From Bisbaumannia pacifica (GTDB lineage Bacteria; Pseudomonadota; Gammaproteobacteria; Pseudomonadales; Halomonadaceae): DNA of 41,908 nucleotides. The stretch covers positions 1 to 41,908 of the forward strand of contig NZ_BJUK01000032.1 of NCBI RefSeq assembly GCF_007989625.1, given 5' to 3'. Both the position numbers and the translations under genes were made by a program. Below are positions 34,564 through 41,908 of this stretch, one piece after another; the stretch's first letter is position 1, and each line of letters starts with the position of its first letter. The notes under the pieces are model-generated. The model made no database searches, was not told the DNA's origin, and worked only from the letters and a program-made list of their open reading frames with translations.

Positions 34564-34629
34564 GGTGCCCGGTGCTCCGTATCGAGACGATCGATAGGCG
34601 CTGCCCGGAGCGTCTCGCGTGCCGCCCGC

Positions 34630-35034
34630 TTATCGCGGTTCATGGGCATCGCCTCCGCTCTCCAGCAGCTCCCGGTCGGTGGCCAGGTGGCGCAGGGTGC
34701 CCTTGAGCAGGCTGGGACGGCGGGCCAGTCGGCGCGCCCAGAGCCCGCATCCCAGGCCGGCGCCGAGTAGCGCCAGGCTGCAGGCGACCAATGCCAGCAG
34801 GCGATGGCTGTCCCAGAACACCACCACGACCAGCAGCACCAGCACCACCAGGCCCAGCAGCAGCAGGATCAGGCAGAGCCCGATCACCAGCAGCAGGCTG
34901 ACCAGGCGGGCACGCTCCTCCTCGAGCTCCAGGACCAGCAGCCGCAGGCGCGTCTCGCCGATGCCCACCAGGCTCTTGAGCAGTTGCTTGGCCGCCGCGA
35001 AGAGGCGTCCCGCCGGTCCCTGGCCATCGCTCAT
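34630..35034 (-). CDS. yqjE: YqjE-family membrane protein (holin-superfamily III-like)
   Basis: The 134-residue protein has an amphipathic N-terminal helix with RLLVLELEEERARL, then two strong membrane segments (about 45-73 and 80-103). This is the Actino_Holin/YqjE family pattern. The start overlaps the yqjD stop (TGATG), and yqjK follows after 66 bp. An inner-membrane location is clear; the role is not established. Confidence 0.85.
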   Translation of the reverse strand: MSDGQGPAGRLFAAAKQLLKSLVGIGETRLRLLVLELEEERARLVSLLLVIGLCLILLLLGLVVLVLLVVVVFWDSHRLLALVACSLALLGAGLGCGLWARRLARRPSLLKGTLRHLATDRELLESGGDAHEPR

Positions 35035-35366
35035 CAGCGCCGCCCGATCAGCAGCCCGATCACCACCCCCACGGCGGCGCCGATGCCGACGCTGGTCCAG
35101 GGGTTGTCGTGAACATAGCGGTCGCAGCTGTCCACCTGGTCGCGGACGCTGTCCCGGGCCTCGCTATAGAGGCGCTCGCCGCGGGCCTCGAGGCGATGGC
35201 GAGTCTCCTGCAGGCGCTGTTCGGCCTTCTCGCGCAACTGTTTGATATTGCTTCGGGAGTCGTCGGCGGTGGCACCGACCAGTTCCTCAAGGGTCTGGGT
35301 CAGGTGCTCCAGGTCGGCCTTGAGCTGCTCGGTGCTGGCATCGGTGCGGGGGGTACGACTGGCCAT
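35034..35366 (-). CDS. yqjD: DUF883/YqjD-family ribosome- and membrane-associated protein
   Basis: The 110-residue protein has a long helical, coiled-coil-prone region (10-85, with TEQLKADLEHLTQTLEELV) and a C-terminal membrane anchor preceded by DNPWTSVGIGAAVGVVIG, the DUF883 hallmark, ending GLLIGRR. E. coli YqjD and ElaB tether ribosomes to the membrane in stationary phase; the same role here is inferred. It is first in the yqjD-yqjE-yqjK operon. Confidence 0.9.
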   Translation of the reverse strand: MASRTPRTDASTEQLKADLEHLTQTLEELVGATADDSRSNIKQLREKAEQRLQETRHRLEARGERLYSEARDSVRDQVDSCDRYVHDNPWTSVGIGAAVGVVIGLLIGRR

Positions 35367-35436
35367 CGGGTCTTCCTCTGACGGTAAATGACAGGCTCAG
35401 CATAGCAGCCGCGGATGGCGGTGCAATCGGCGGTGC

Positions 35437-36459
35437 TCACTCTGGATGGGTGCTGAACAGGGGATTGATGCTGAAGCCGAGGCTGACGCGCTGCACCCGG
35501 TGATCATAGTCGATCAGGCTTTCGCCATAGCCCTGGTAGTACTGGAGGTGGCCGCGGATTCGCCCGAACAGGGGCCAGGAGTAGTCGAGCTGGGTTCCCA
35601 GGTGGCCGGCACCGGGATTGCCCCGGACCAGCAGGCTGGCCTCGTGGTCGCCGGCGAAGCGACGGGCTATGCCGATATCGCCATACCCCAGGTAGCGTTC
35701 GAGATCGGGGTTGTCATCGTCGCCGGCGGATTCGGGGATGCGCCAGTGGGGGGTGAGGCTGACCGCCCAGTCGCCATGCTGAAATAGCAGGTCCGCATAG
35801 AGGCGATTCCAGCTGCGGGAGACGGGATTGGAGCGACCATTGGATTGGTGGCTGAAGCCCAGGCGGTTGCGGGTATTGGTCCAGCCCAGCAGGGTCCAGG
35901 CGTTATCGAAGCTGAGAAACAGCTCCGGCTCGTAGTTGGTCTCCCGGAAGGGGGAAGAGGCCTCGGTATTGTAGGCCTGCCACCAGCTGCGCTGGGTAAA
36001 GGCGAAGAAGAGGTCGCCGTTGTTGCCGACCAGGTCCTCGATCAGGTTGACCTTGACGCTGAACTGGAACTTGACCTCGGTATCGCTGGGGCCATTGGCC
36101 TCGGTGATGGCGCGGAAGGCATCACGGTTGGGGCGATTATTGAAGCTGACCGGCAGCAGGTAGTTGCGCCGATAGGCGGTGATCGCCAGCGGGTTGCGGG
36201 TCGACTCCCGTTCCAGGGCGCGGCGCTGGCGGATCTCGCTGAGCACGGCCTCGCCGGGAGCCTCGCCCTGGTCCGGCGCCGCCTCCTCGGCGGGGGCCTC
36301 GACCAGGCGTTGGCGCAGGCTATCGAGTTCGCCCTCGAGGGAGTGAATGCGGGCTTCGATGTCGCGACGCTCGGCGTCGCTCAGGCTAGCGGCGGCCGGA
36401 GTGGCCAGGAGCAGCAGGCCAAGCACGCAGAGCGAGGTCAGGCGGGGAGTCGCGATCAT
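35437..36459 (-). CDS. pldA: Outer-membrane phospholipase A (OMPLA)
   Basis: This is a 12-strand beta-barrel lipase of 340 residues. A signal peptide (1-24) is followed by an extra coiled-coil segment (27-60, RRDIEARIHSLEGELDSLRQR) that E. coli PldA lacks. The catalytic residues are His204, Ser206 and Asn218 in GFSHQSNGRSNPVSRSWNRL, with the same spacing as His142/Ser144/Asn156 of E. coli. The N-terminal coil could help trimerise or anchor the protein. It is monocistronic. Confidence 0.93.
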   Translation of the reverse strand: MIATPRLTSLCVLGLLLLATPAAASLSDAERRDIEARIHSLEGELDSLRQRLVEAPAEEAAPDQGEAPGEAVLSEIRQRRALERESTRNPLAITAYRRNYLLPVSFNNRPNRDAFRAITEANGPSDTEVKFQFSVKVNLIEDLVGNNGDLFFAFTQRSWWQAYNTEASSPFRETNYEPELFLSFDNAWTLLGWTNTRNRLGFSHQSNGRSNPVSRSWNRLYADLLFQHGDWAVSLTPHWRIPESAGDDDNPDLERYLGYGDIGIARRFAGDHEASLLVRGNPGAGHLGTQLDYSWPLFGRIRGHLQYYQGYGESLIDYDHRVQRVSLGFSINPLFSTHPE

Positions 36460-36549
36460 GGTGGCTATCCATAGCTAGAGTCATGAGGCGTTTCTACCAT
36501 GCTACCCGACCAAGTCAACGCCGGATACTGGCACTCGAGTGAGCCTGGC

Positions 36550-37314
36550 TCAGCGGCGGCGGCCGTAGAGCAGAAACTCGCGGTTGCCGTCGCCGCCGAG
36601 GATCGGGCTATCCCCCCAGTGACGGACCTCGAAACCGAGCTCGTCACAGCAGTGCCGCAGCCGGGCCTCCACGTCCGCATAGAGGCTTGGATCGGCCACC
36701 ACGCCCCGGGCATTGACGCGTCCGGGGCCGACCTCGAACTGCGGTTTGACCAGGCTGAGCAGCTCGCTCCCCGGGGGCAACAGGCGTGCCAGGGCCGGCA
36801 GGATCAGCGTCTGGGAGATAAAAGAGACATCCATCACCGCCAGGTCCGGGCCGCTGGCGCCTTGCGCCGCCAGGGCCGCCGCCAGTTCGGGGGCGGTATC
36901 CATGTGCCTGGCATTGAGCCCCTCCAGGCAGGTCAGGCGGGGATCGCCGCGCAGGCCGGAATCGAGTTGATCATGACCGACCTCCACGCCGATCACATGG
37001 CGGGCGCCATGCCGCAGGGCGCAGTCGCTGAAGCCGCCGGTGGACTGGCCCACGTCGAGTACCAGGCGTCCGGTCAGGTCGAGCCCCAGGGCCTCGAGCA
37101 GCGCCTCGAGCTTGAGGCCGGCCCGGGAGACGTAGCGCTCCTCGGGGTCCTCCTCCACTCGCAGCCGGCTCTCCAGGGGCAGTTTCTCGCCGGGCTTGGT
37201 AAGCACCCGGTCGGCGTCGACCAGGCTGACGCGGCCGTGACGAATCAGGCGCTGAGCGCGGGAGCGGGAGCGGACCAGGCCCTGGGTAACGAGCAGTTGG
37301 TCGAGGCGTTGCAT
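36550..37314 (-). CDS. tlyA: TlyA-family RNA methyltransferase (hemolysin A family)
   Basis: An S4 RNA-binding domain (1-60, MQRLDQLLVTQGLVRSRSRA) precedes an FtsJ-type methyltransferase domain. The SAM motif is LDVGQSTGGFSDCALRHGA, and VMDVSFISQTLILP and LVKPQFEVG complete the TlyA signature. The family methylates ribosomal RNA 2'-OH groups. The ATG at 37314 is chosen because the S4 homology starts there; in-frame ATGs at 37320 and 37323 and a TTG at 37329 lack a clear ribosome site. Confidence 0.9.
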   Translation of the reverse strand: MQRLDQLLVTQGLVRSRSRAQRLIRHGRVSLVDADRVLTKPGEKLPLESRLRVEEDPEERYVSRAGLKLEALLEALGLDLTGRLVLDVGQSTGGFSDCALRHGARHVIGVEVGHDQLDSGLRGDPRLTCLEGLNARHMDTAPELAAALAAQGASGPDLAVMDVSFISQTLILPALARLLPPGSELLSLVKPQFEVGPGRVNARGVVADPSLYADVEARLRHCCDELGFEVRHWGDSPILGGDGNREFLLYGRRR

Positions 37315-37386
37315 GGGCATCATCGGCAAGGCATCGCAGGATAGGGGCAGGCAGTATAGCGCCGCCCCGGGGTTTGAGGCGATGGC

Positions 37387-39423
37387 TCAGGCATCCGGAG
37401 CCGCGGGGCCTGGCCCGGCCTGGAGCGCGCCCCCGGGCAGGCGGTCTGCCCCCCAACTGCGCATCAGGTAACCGAGGGCCTCGTCCAGGCTGGCCTGGGG
37501 AACCTGTTCCACCTCGCCGCGCTCCTGGGGGTCGAAATGGAAGATATAGAGTCGTGACACGAACTGCTCCACCGGCAGCGACCCCTCACCGAAGCGCTCG
37601 CCATGGCCGGCGGTGCTGACCCGGACGTCATCGCCCCAGTCCTGACCGCTGTCGTTGTTGGGATTGAAGAAATAGACGCGCATCACTTCCTCGGGGTCCA
37701 GGGCCACCCGCAGGATGGTGATGGCGTGCCAGCCGATAAAACGGGCGGCGCTGTCGGTGACGGCGATGCCGGCGGGCTGAGGATGAATCAGCGGCTGACT
37801 GCCATTGTAGAAGGGGTGGTAGGCGGCATAGAAGTGGCGCAGGAAGTCTTCGGGTTCGAGCAGTCGGCCGCTGGCGACATCCACGTTGATACGAAAGCCG
37901 CGCCCGGCCCACCAGCCGTGAAACTCCGGATTGACCCAGCGATGGGGGTCTCCTTCGCGTTCCTGGCAGCGGCGCCCCATCTCTACATAGATGCGGTCTA
38001 AGTGGGGGACCACGATCAGCGAGACCGGGTCGAGGTCCAGGGGCGGGCCCGCGGCCAGCCCGGGCTGGCTGTCCCGGGAGGAGATCGGGTGGCCCTCGAA
38101 GTGCATCACGACTTCGTCGTCCCGGGCCGCCCAGGCGACCATCTGCAGCAGATAGTCGGGGTCATTGTAGGCCCACATGGAGAGCGCGCGGGCCGACTGG
38201 CAGGTGGGGTTGTTGCCTTGCCCCACGCCAAGCGGCTGCCCGAGCATGCACAGCACCCCCTCCAGCAACCGCGCCCGGGGGCCCGGCGTCTCGCCGAACA
38301 CTCGTGCCAGGTGCCGAGCATTCGTCGGATGGAGGGGCAGGGCCAGCTGACGCCACAGGGCTGGCGCCACCGGTGGCTGATAGAGGATGCCGCGTTCGAG
38401 CATCAACGCCAGGCCATAGGTGGCCTGGGCGGTATCCGGATGCACCGCTTCGTCGATCAGGGCATGTACCAGCTCGCGGTAGCAGAGCAGGCAGTCGCGG
38501 CCGGTGGACGACAGCCCCAGGGCCTCGGCGACCAGGTAGTCGCCGCGTTGCAGCAGGTGGCGCAGCAACAGGGGGTGATAGGGCGAGACCAGGCCGGTGT
38601 CATGCATCGCCCGGGCGAACCCCGAGGCCTCGTACTGCAGGCCGCCGTCATCCATGCTGACCAGGCGCTCGGCATAGGCCTCGAGGCCAGGATCCTCGCG
38701 GCAGCCTTGGGTCGGGCCGTAGAGGCTGCTGATCAGGCGGTCGGCACCCTGGCCGCTGGCGCCCAGCTCAATGCTGGGATCGGCGCGGCAGATGGCGATC
38801 TGGGTGATCATGCGCTTGACCGCCTCCACCTGGATGGGGCGCTGTTGCAGGATGCGCCAGATCTCGTCGATCAACGGGTCGACGACGCGCTCATAGCCGA
38901 TATGCTCGGCCAGGTGCTGGAGCAGGCGCTGGGGCAGCTCACACAGGCGTCCCTGGGTCTCCCGCTGCGCCTCGCTGGGTGGCGTGAATAGACGCCCCAG
39001 GTTGATGGCCAGCACCTGGGTCAGGAAGTGGAGTGCCTGCTCGGCGGAGACCTGGGGGTGGCGATACTCGCCTAGGGTCACGGCCAGCAGGCGCAACTCA
39101 CTCAAGGCCTCAATGGTCAGGGTCTCGGCCTGGGGGCTCTCGAAGGTCACCGCGGTCAGCGAAGGGATCAGGCTCTGGGGGTGGGCCCAGTCACTGCCGG
39201 CGAAGACGCCGGCCTCCTCCACAGAGCGGGCGCGAGCCCGCAGAGCCGCGGCCCCTCCCGGTTGAAGCAGCACGCGACGGGCGGTATCCAGTACTCGTGG
39301 CAGCTTGGCCGGCTTGGCGAAGGGGCGTGCGCCGGCGAGTCGATCGATGGCATCGTCCAGCTTGGCCAGCAGGCCCTCGAGCCTGCCGGCGTCGAGGGGG
39401 GAGGGAGGGATCTCGGGGCTCAC
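37387..39423 (-). CDS. Large protein of unknown family with papain-like Q/C/H/N pattern
   Basis: I do not recognise a named family for this 678-residue protein. It has no signal peptide or membrane segment. The N-terminal 390 residues look helical. The C-terminal part shows Gln402 and Cys408 in GQGNNPTCQSARAL, His566 in IGWHAITILRV, and Asn587 (then Asp591) in FFNPNNDSGQDWG. The Gln-x5-Cys spacing equals that of papain (Gln19, Cys25), and the order Gln, Cys, His, Asn is that of papain-like hydrolases. The GTG start has AAGGA six bases upstream. It lies 30 bp after an ATP-grasp gene. Peptidase, amidase or transglutaminase-like activity is a hypothesis. Confidence 0.85.
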   Translation of the reverse strand: MSPEIPPSPLDAGRLEGLLAKLDDAIDRLAGARPFAKPAKLPRVLDTARRVLLQPGGAAALRARARSVEEAGVFAGSDWAHPQSLIPSLTAVTFESPQAETLTIEALSELRLLAVTLGEYRHPQVSAEQALHFLTQVLAINLGRLFTPPSEAQRETQGRLCELPQRLLQHLAEHIGYERVVDPLIDEIWRILQQRPIQVEAVKRMITQIAICRADPSIELGASGQGADRLISSLYGPTQGCREDPGLEAYAERLVSMDDGGLQYEASGFARAMHDTGLVSPYHPLLLRHLLQRGDYLVAEALGLSSTGRDCLLCYRELVHALIDEAVHPDTAQATYGLALMLERGILYQPPVAPALWRQLALPLHPTNARHLARVFGETPGPRARLLEGVLCMLGQPLGVGQGNNPTCQSARALSMWAYNDPDYLLQMVAWAARDDEVVMHFEGHPISSRDSQPGLAAGPPLDLDPVSLIVVPHLDRIYVEMGRRCQEREGDPHRWVNPEFHGWWAGRGFRINVDVASGRLLEPEDFLRHFYAAYHPFYNGSQPLIHPQPAGIAVTDSAARFIGWHAITILRVALDPEEVMRVYFFNPNNDSGQDWGDDVRVSTAGHGERFGEGSLPVEQFVSRLYIFHFDPQERGEVEQVPQASLDEALGYLMRSWGADRLPGGALQAGPGPAAPDA

Positions 39424-39453
39424 GCCGTGTCCTTAGTCTGGTGCCTGGGGGGA

Positions 39454-40677
39454 TTATACATAGAAGTCCAGGCTCTCCTGGCGCTTAAGCAGATCGCGCA
39501 TCTCGTTGGGGTCGTCACCGGTGAAGTAGACCAGCCCCCAGTGGGTGCCGAAGGCGGAACGCTTGGTCACGGTCTCCTGCAGCGGCGGCGTCAGCTCGTG
39601 GGACTCGAAGTAGGGGTGATCCTCGGTCTCCTCGGGAATCTCCAGGCGGCTGACCACCCGCAGCCGCGGGTAGACCCCGAAGCAGCCGGCATAGCCCTTG
39701 GCATCCACCACCTCGCGGGGAAAGAAGGCCTTCACTTCGTCTTCGGTGCTCTTGGGATCGAAGACCAGCATGCTGGCCTGGTAGGCGTTGAAGCCATAGA
39801 CCCGCTCCAGCAACTCGAAGACCTTGAAGCCCGGCGGGCGATAGGCGACCTCGCCGAAGTACATCTCGCCATCGCTGGTGACGAAGTACTCTGGGTGAAT
39901 CAGCCCGAACTCGATATCGAAGGTCTTGATCAACTTCTCGATCTGGGCGGTGATCTGGGCACGATACTGCTCCAAATCCGGCGAGGCGGGCACGAACACC
40001 GAAAAGCCCAGGGTCACGTATTCCGAGATGTTCAGGAAACGGATCTTGCCCTTATGGATCCAGGCCTCCACGGCGAACTCCCAGCCGTCCAGGTGCGATT
40101 CCATCAGGGCGGGAAACTCCTCATCGGGGATGGCATCCACGTCGTCGGGGGTGCGGATCACCCGGTGGCCCAGGCAGCCGGCCTTGTCGAAGGCCTTGAC
40201 GTGGATGGGGTCATTGGGATCGCCGTCGAGCTTGAGCAGTGTCTGATTGACGCGCCGCAGGAAGCGCATGACATCGTCCCGGTCGTGGGCCTCTTCGAAG
40301 ATGCCCACGCGGATCCCCCCCAACTGAGCGCGGCGTTTCATCAGCGACTTGTCGCGCATCAACATCGATTGACCCAGCAGGCGGGGGTTATCGAGCAGCA
40401 CCGAGTTGATGGCGCCGGCCCACTCCACCGTCTCCTCGAAGAGTGGAATCGCCACGTCGACCCCCATCTCCTTGAGGGTCTGGGCGATCTCCATGGAGCG
40501 ATCGTTGAGGCGCTCGAAGTTCCAGGGGAGATAAGGGATGTCATGTTCCTGGCAGTAGGGTTCGGCCCAATCCGGGGCGACTACCACATAGCGACGGTCG
40601 AAGTTTTCGGCGGCCTCAATGGCATTCAGGCTCCAGCCGAGCAGCGCGATATAGCCCTTGTCAGGGTGCTTCTTCAT
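39454..40677 (-). CDS. ATP-grasp domain carboxylate-amine ligase-like protein
   Basis: This 407-residue soluble protein has an N-terminal pre-ATP-grasp fold (YIALLGWSLNAIEAAENFDRR) and a central ATP-grasp domain. The likely ATP-binding lysines are Lys161 and Lys165 in HVKAFDKAGCLG, and the metal/acid block is EMYFGEVAYRPPGFKVFELL (271-290), equivalent to the usual E-x-NPR region. ATP-grasp enzymes join a carboxylate, via acyl-phosphate, to an amine or thiol. The ATG at 40677 follows GAGG and begins at the conserved part; the upstream in-frame extension has no homology. It heads an operon with the papain-like protein. The substrates are unknown. Confidence 0.88.
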   Translation of the reverse strand: MKKHPDKGYIALLGWSLNAIEAAENFDRRYVVVAPDWAEPYCQEHDIPYLPWNFERLNDRSMEIAQTLKEMGVDVAIPLFEETVEWAGAINSVLLDNPRLLGQSMLMRDKSLMKRRAQLGGIRVGIFEEAHDRDDVMRFLRRVNQTLLKLDGDPNDPIHVKAFDKAGCLGHRVIRTPDDVDAIPDEEFPALMESHLDGWEFAVEAWIHKGKIRFLNISEYVTLGFSVFVPASPDLEQYRAQITAQIEKLIKTFDIEFGLIHPEYFVTSDGEMYFGEVAYRPPGFKVFELLERVYGFNAYQASMLVFDPKSTEDEVKAFFPREVVDAKGYAGCFGVYPRLRVVSRLEIPEETEDHPYFESHELTPPLQETVTKRSAFGTHWGLVYFTGDDPNEMRDLLKRQESLDFYV

Positions 40678-40750
40678 GGGGAAGTGCCTCTGCGTCGATG
40701 GGTGGCTACCCCTTAACCATGGACGCCAGGCCGGGGAATTGCCACTGCCC

Positions 40751-40779
40751 TTGCGGGGGCTACGGGCCGCTGTTATAGT
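40751..40779 (+). promoter_or_regulatory. Promoter of the SRP RNA gene
   Basis: TTGCGG (40751-40756) and TATAGT (40774-40779) are 17 nt apart, followed by a GC-rich discriminator. Transcription would begin near 40786, giving a 5' leader of about 60 nt that must be trimmed to reach the mature RNA. Confidence 0.6.
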
Positions 40780-40846
40780 GCCCCGCGTCGAGTCGGGTGG
40801 CTGCTTCAGCACGGCTCTTCGCGAGGCTCGAGGCGTCCTCCGTTAT

Positions 40847-40958
40847 GGTGGCCCCGTCGGTCCTCCCGCAACGCTAAGCCGCAAACCCCGCCAGGCCCGG
40901 AAGGGAGCAACGGTAGTGGTGGTCGCGTGTGCCGGGATGTGGCTGTCGGGGCCGCCTC
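40847..40958 (+). ncRNA. ffs: 4.5S RNA of the signal recognition particle
   Basis: The universal SRP helix 8 core is present: GCCAGGCCCGGAAGGGAGCA, including the GGAA tetraloop and symmetric loop, and CGTGTGCCGGGATGTGGCTG on the return strand. The ends pair (GGTGGCCCCG with CGGGGCCGCC), giving a long hairpin of about 112 nt, close to the 114 nt of E. coli. It binds Ffh for cotranslational targeting. The exact ends are set from pairing. A weak stem at 40967-40985 may help termination. Confidence 0.95.
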
Positions 40959-40997
40959 CATTTCTGGCCGAGCCTTCTCCTCGGCTTGCCTACCATT

Positions 40998-41023
40998 CAT
41001 TCCTAGACTCCATTCCTAGACTC
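40998..41023 (+). repeat. Perfect 13-bp tandem duplication
   Basis: CATTCCTAGACTC occurs twice head to tail in the gap between ffs and the next gene. It looks like a small slippage duplication. Confidence 0.7.
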
Positions 41024-41077
41024 GGTTTGCTCTCGCCTCGTGCTCGTTAACACGTGGCGTCTCGTGATGCGTGCTCG

Positions 41078-41737
41078 TCAGCGATTGAGCAGGTGATCAT
41101 GAAGGGGGCCAACCCGTACCTCTCTGCTGGCCTGCTCCCGCCATAGGTTGGCCAGGGCCACATCCGGCTCCAGGGGAGCATAGTCCGGGTCCACGCGATC
41201 GACGTCGCCGGGGTGGCGGGGGCTGTCCAGGGGGTGGCAATCGAAGTGATGGTCCCATTGAGGGTGGGGGTGAGCGGCCAGCCAGTCATAGACCTGACCG
41301 CTATGGCGCCCGGCCTGGGAGAAGTAGAAGACGGCGTCGCGGGGGAGGTTCAGGCCCTCGAGCAGCACCAGGTAGTTGGCCTCGTGCTCGCAGGCCAGGT
41401 TCCAGCGCAGGGTGTCTCGGTGTGGCTGCGCCACGATATGCCCGCAGACGCAGTGCCACACCAGGTGGGCCGTGATAAAGCGACGCTCTTCCGGCGTCAG
41501 CATGGCAGCAAAGACGGCATGGAAAAAGAGATGCTGCCCGTCGGTGGTCACCGTGGCGAGACGATCATCCATGACCGCGACCGGGGTCAGGTAGCGCGCC
41601 AGGCGCGCCGAGGTCCCGCCTCGCTCGATCCACGAGTGGATATCTTGCGCCCACTGCCGCTGCTGCGAGGCTTTTTGCGGGTGAGACTCAAGGGGCGACT
41701 CTCGCTGTCGTGGGCACAGCGCATCGATCAAGGACAT
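41078..41737 (-). CDS. DUF2201-like metallopeptidase-domain protein with altered HExxH
   Basis: This 219-residue protein resembles the N-terminal metallopeptidase-like domain of DUF2201/VWA-like proteins. FFHAVFAAMLTPEERRFITAHLVWHCVCGHI is followed by RWNLACEHEANYLVLLEGLNLP, matching the family pattern of a late-helix WN-x-A-x-D-x-x-x-N after HExxH. Here HExxH reads HLVWH, so the catalytic Glu is replaced by Leu. The C-terminal VWA-like part is absent. GGAGGA lies eight bases before the ATG at 41737. The length and lost Glu argue for a non-catalytic binding role. The family call is by motif. Confidence 0.65.
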   Translation of the reverse strand: MSLIDALCPRQRESPLESHPQKASQQRQWAQDIHSWIERGGTSARLARYLTPVAVMDDRLATVTTDGQHLFFHAVFAAMLTPEERRFITAHLVWHCVCGHIVAQPHRDTLRWNLACEHEANYLVLLEGLNLPRDAVFYFSQAGRHSGQVYDWLAAHPHPQWDHHFDCHPLDSPRHPGDVDRVDPDYAPLEPDVALANLWREQASREVRVGPLHDHLLNR

Positions 41738-41908
41738 GGCGGATTCCTCCATGAATATGACGAGAGCGTGAACACTATTGGTCAGCCTATGTCGGGGAGC
41801 GGGAGGCCGCCGTCGGCTTTCGCTGACGGCGAAGGTAAGACACTCCCGCGACGACCGGGCGAGTGACGCGCTCATAAAAGTTTTTTACCAAAGCCCTTGC
41901 AGGGCCCC
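41738..41908. other. Right-end non-coding sequence
   Basis: No gene is supported. A stem GCCGTCGG/CTGACGGC-like element lies near 41810-41835, and a possible -35 hexamer TTGCAG at the very end (41897-41902) may belong to a promoter outside the window. Confidence 0.3.

Noticed and set aside
39181-40716. A 511-codon plus-strand open frame opposite the ATP-grasp gene
   Set aside because: It is the complement of a protein with clear ATP-grasp motifs; no domain is visible in the shadow.

Overview
The window looks like a chromosomal segment of a GC-rich gammaproteobacterium, most likely a Halomonadaceae member (Halomonas-like). This is judged from codon usage, the gene families and the gene neighbourhoods; no 16S or database comparison was possible. 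There are three tRNA genes (Glu, Gly, Ser), the 4.5S/SRP RNA gene and about 33 protein genes on both strands.

Left flank (1-4620): tRNA-Glu and tRNA-Gly are followed by an unusual array in which the 3' end of tRNA-Gly and its terminator are repeated. Next comes a tightly overlapping operon: a YadGH-type ABC exporter, the queuosine enzyme QueF, a YdjA-like nitroreductase and a YiiD-type thioesterase domain protein. A tRNA-Ser gene with its own promoter and a very strong terminator closes this part.

Accessory catabolic region (about 4,700-23,770): this block lies between a decayed IS5-like transposase remnant beside tRNA-Ser and a decayed IS481-like remnant. It encodes a nearly complete trans-4-hydroxy-L-proline pathway: 4-hydroxyproline 2-epimerase, two different candidate D-hydroxyproline dehydrogenases (an HcnABC/LhpBEF-like three-subunit enzyme and a single-chain DadA-like enzyme), the DapA-family pyrroline-4-hydroxy-2-carboxylate deaminase and 2-oxoglutarate-semialdehyde dehydrogenase. 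The expected end product is 2-oxoglutarate. Two DpkA-like imine reductases, an NhaC-type antiporter, an orphan amino-acid-binding protein, a DctPQM TRAP transporter, a LysR regulator and a GntR/FCD regulator accompany it. A 15-17 bp AT-rich motif recurs upstream of the epimerase operon, the GntR gene, the DadA-like gene and the TRAP operon, and is a good candidate for the GntR operator.

Beta-alanine block (23,807-27,759): methylmalonate/malonate-semialdehyde dehydrogenase (mmsA) and beta-alanine:pyruvate aminotransferase are divergent from a LysR regulator, with an inverted repeat between them.

Right flank (27,800-41,908): a DUF3617 protein, an RND efflux pump with its adaptor, a BaiN/HI0933-type flavoprotein, a cysteine-rich GDCCVxC protein, the yqjD-yqjE-yqjK envelope/stress operon, outer-membrane phospholipase A, TlyA-type methyltransferase, the ffs RNA and a metallopeptidase-like protein with a damaged HExxH. 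The most novel element here is a two-gene operon of an ATP-grasp ligase and a 678-residue protein of unknown family that carries a papain-like Gln/Cys/His/Asn pattern.
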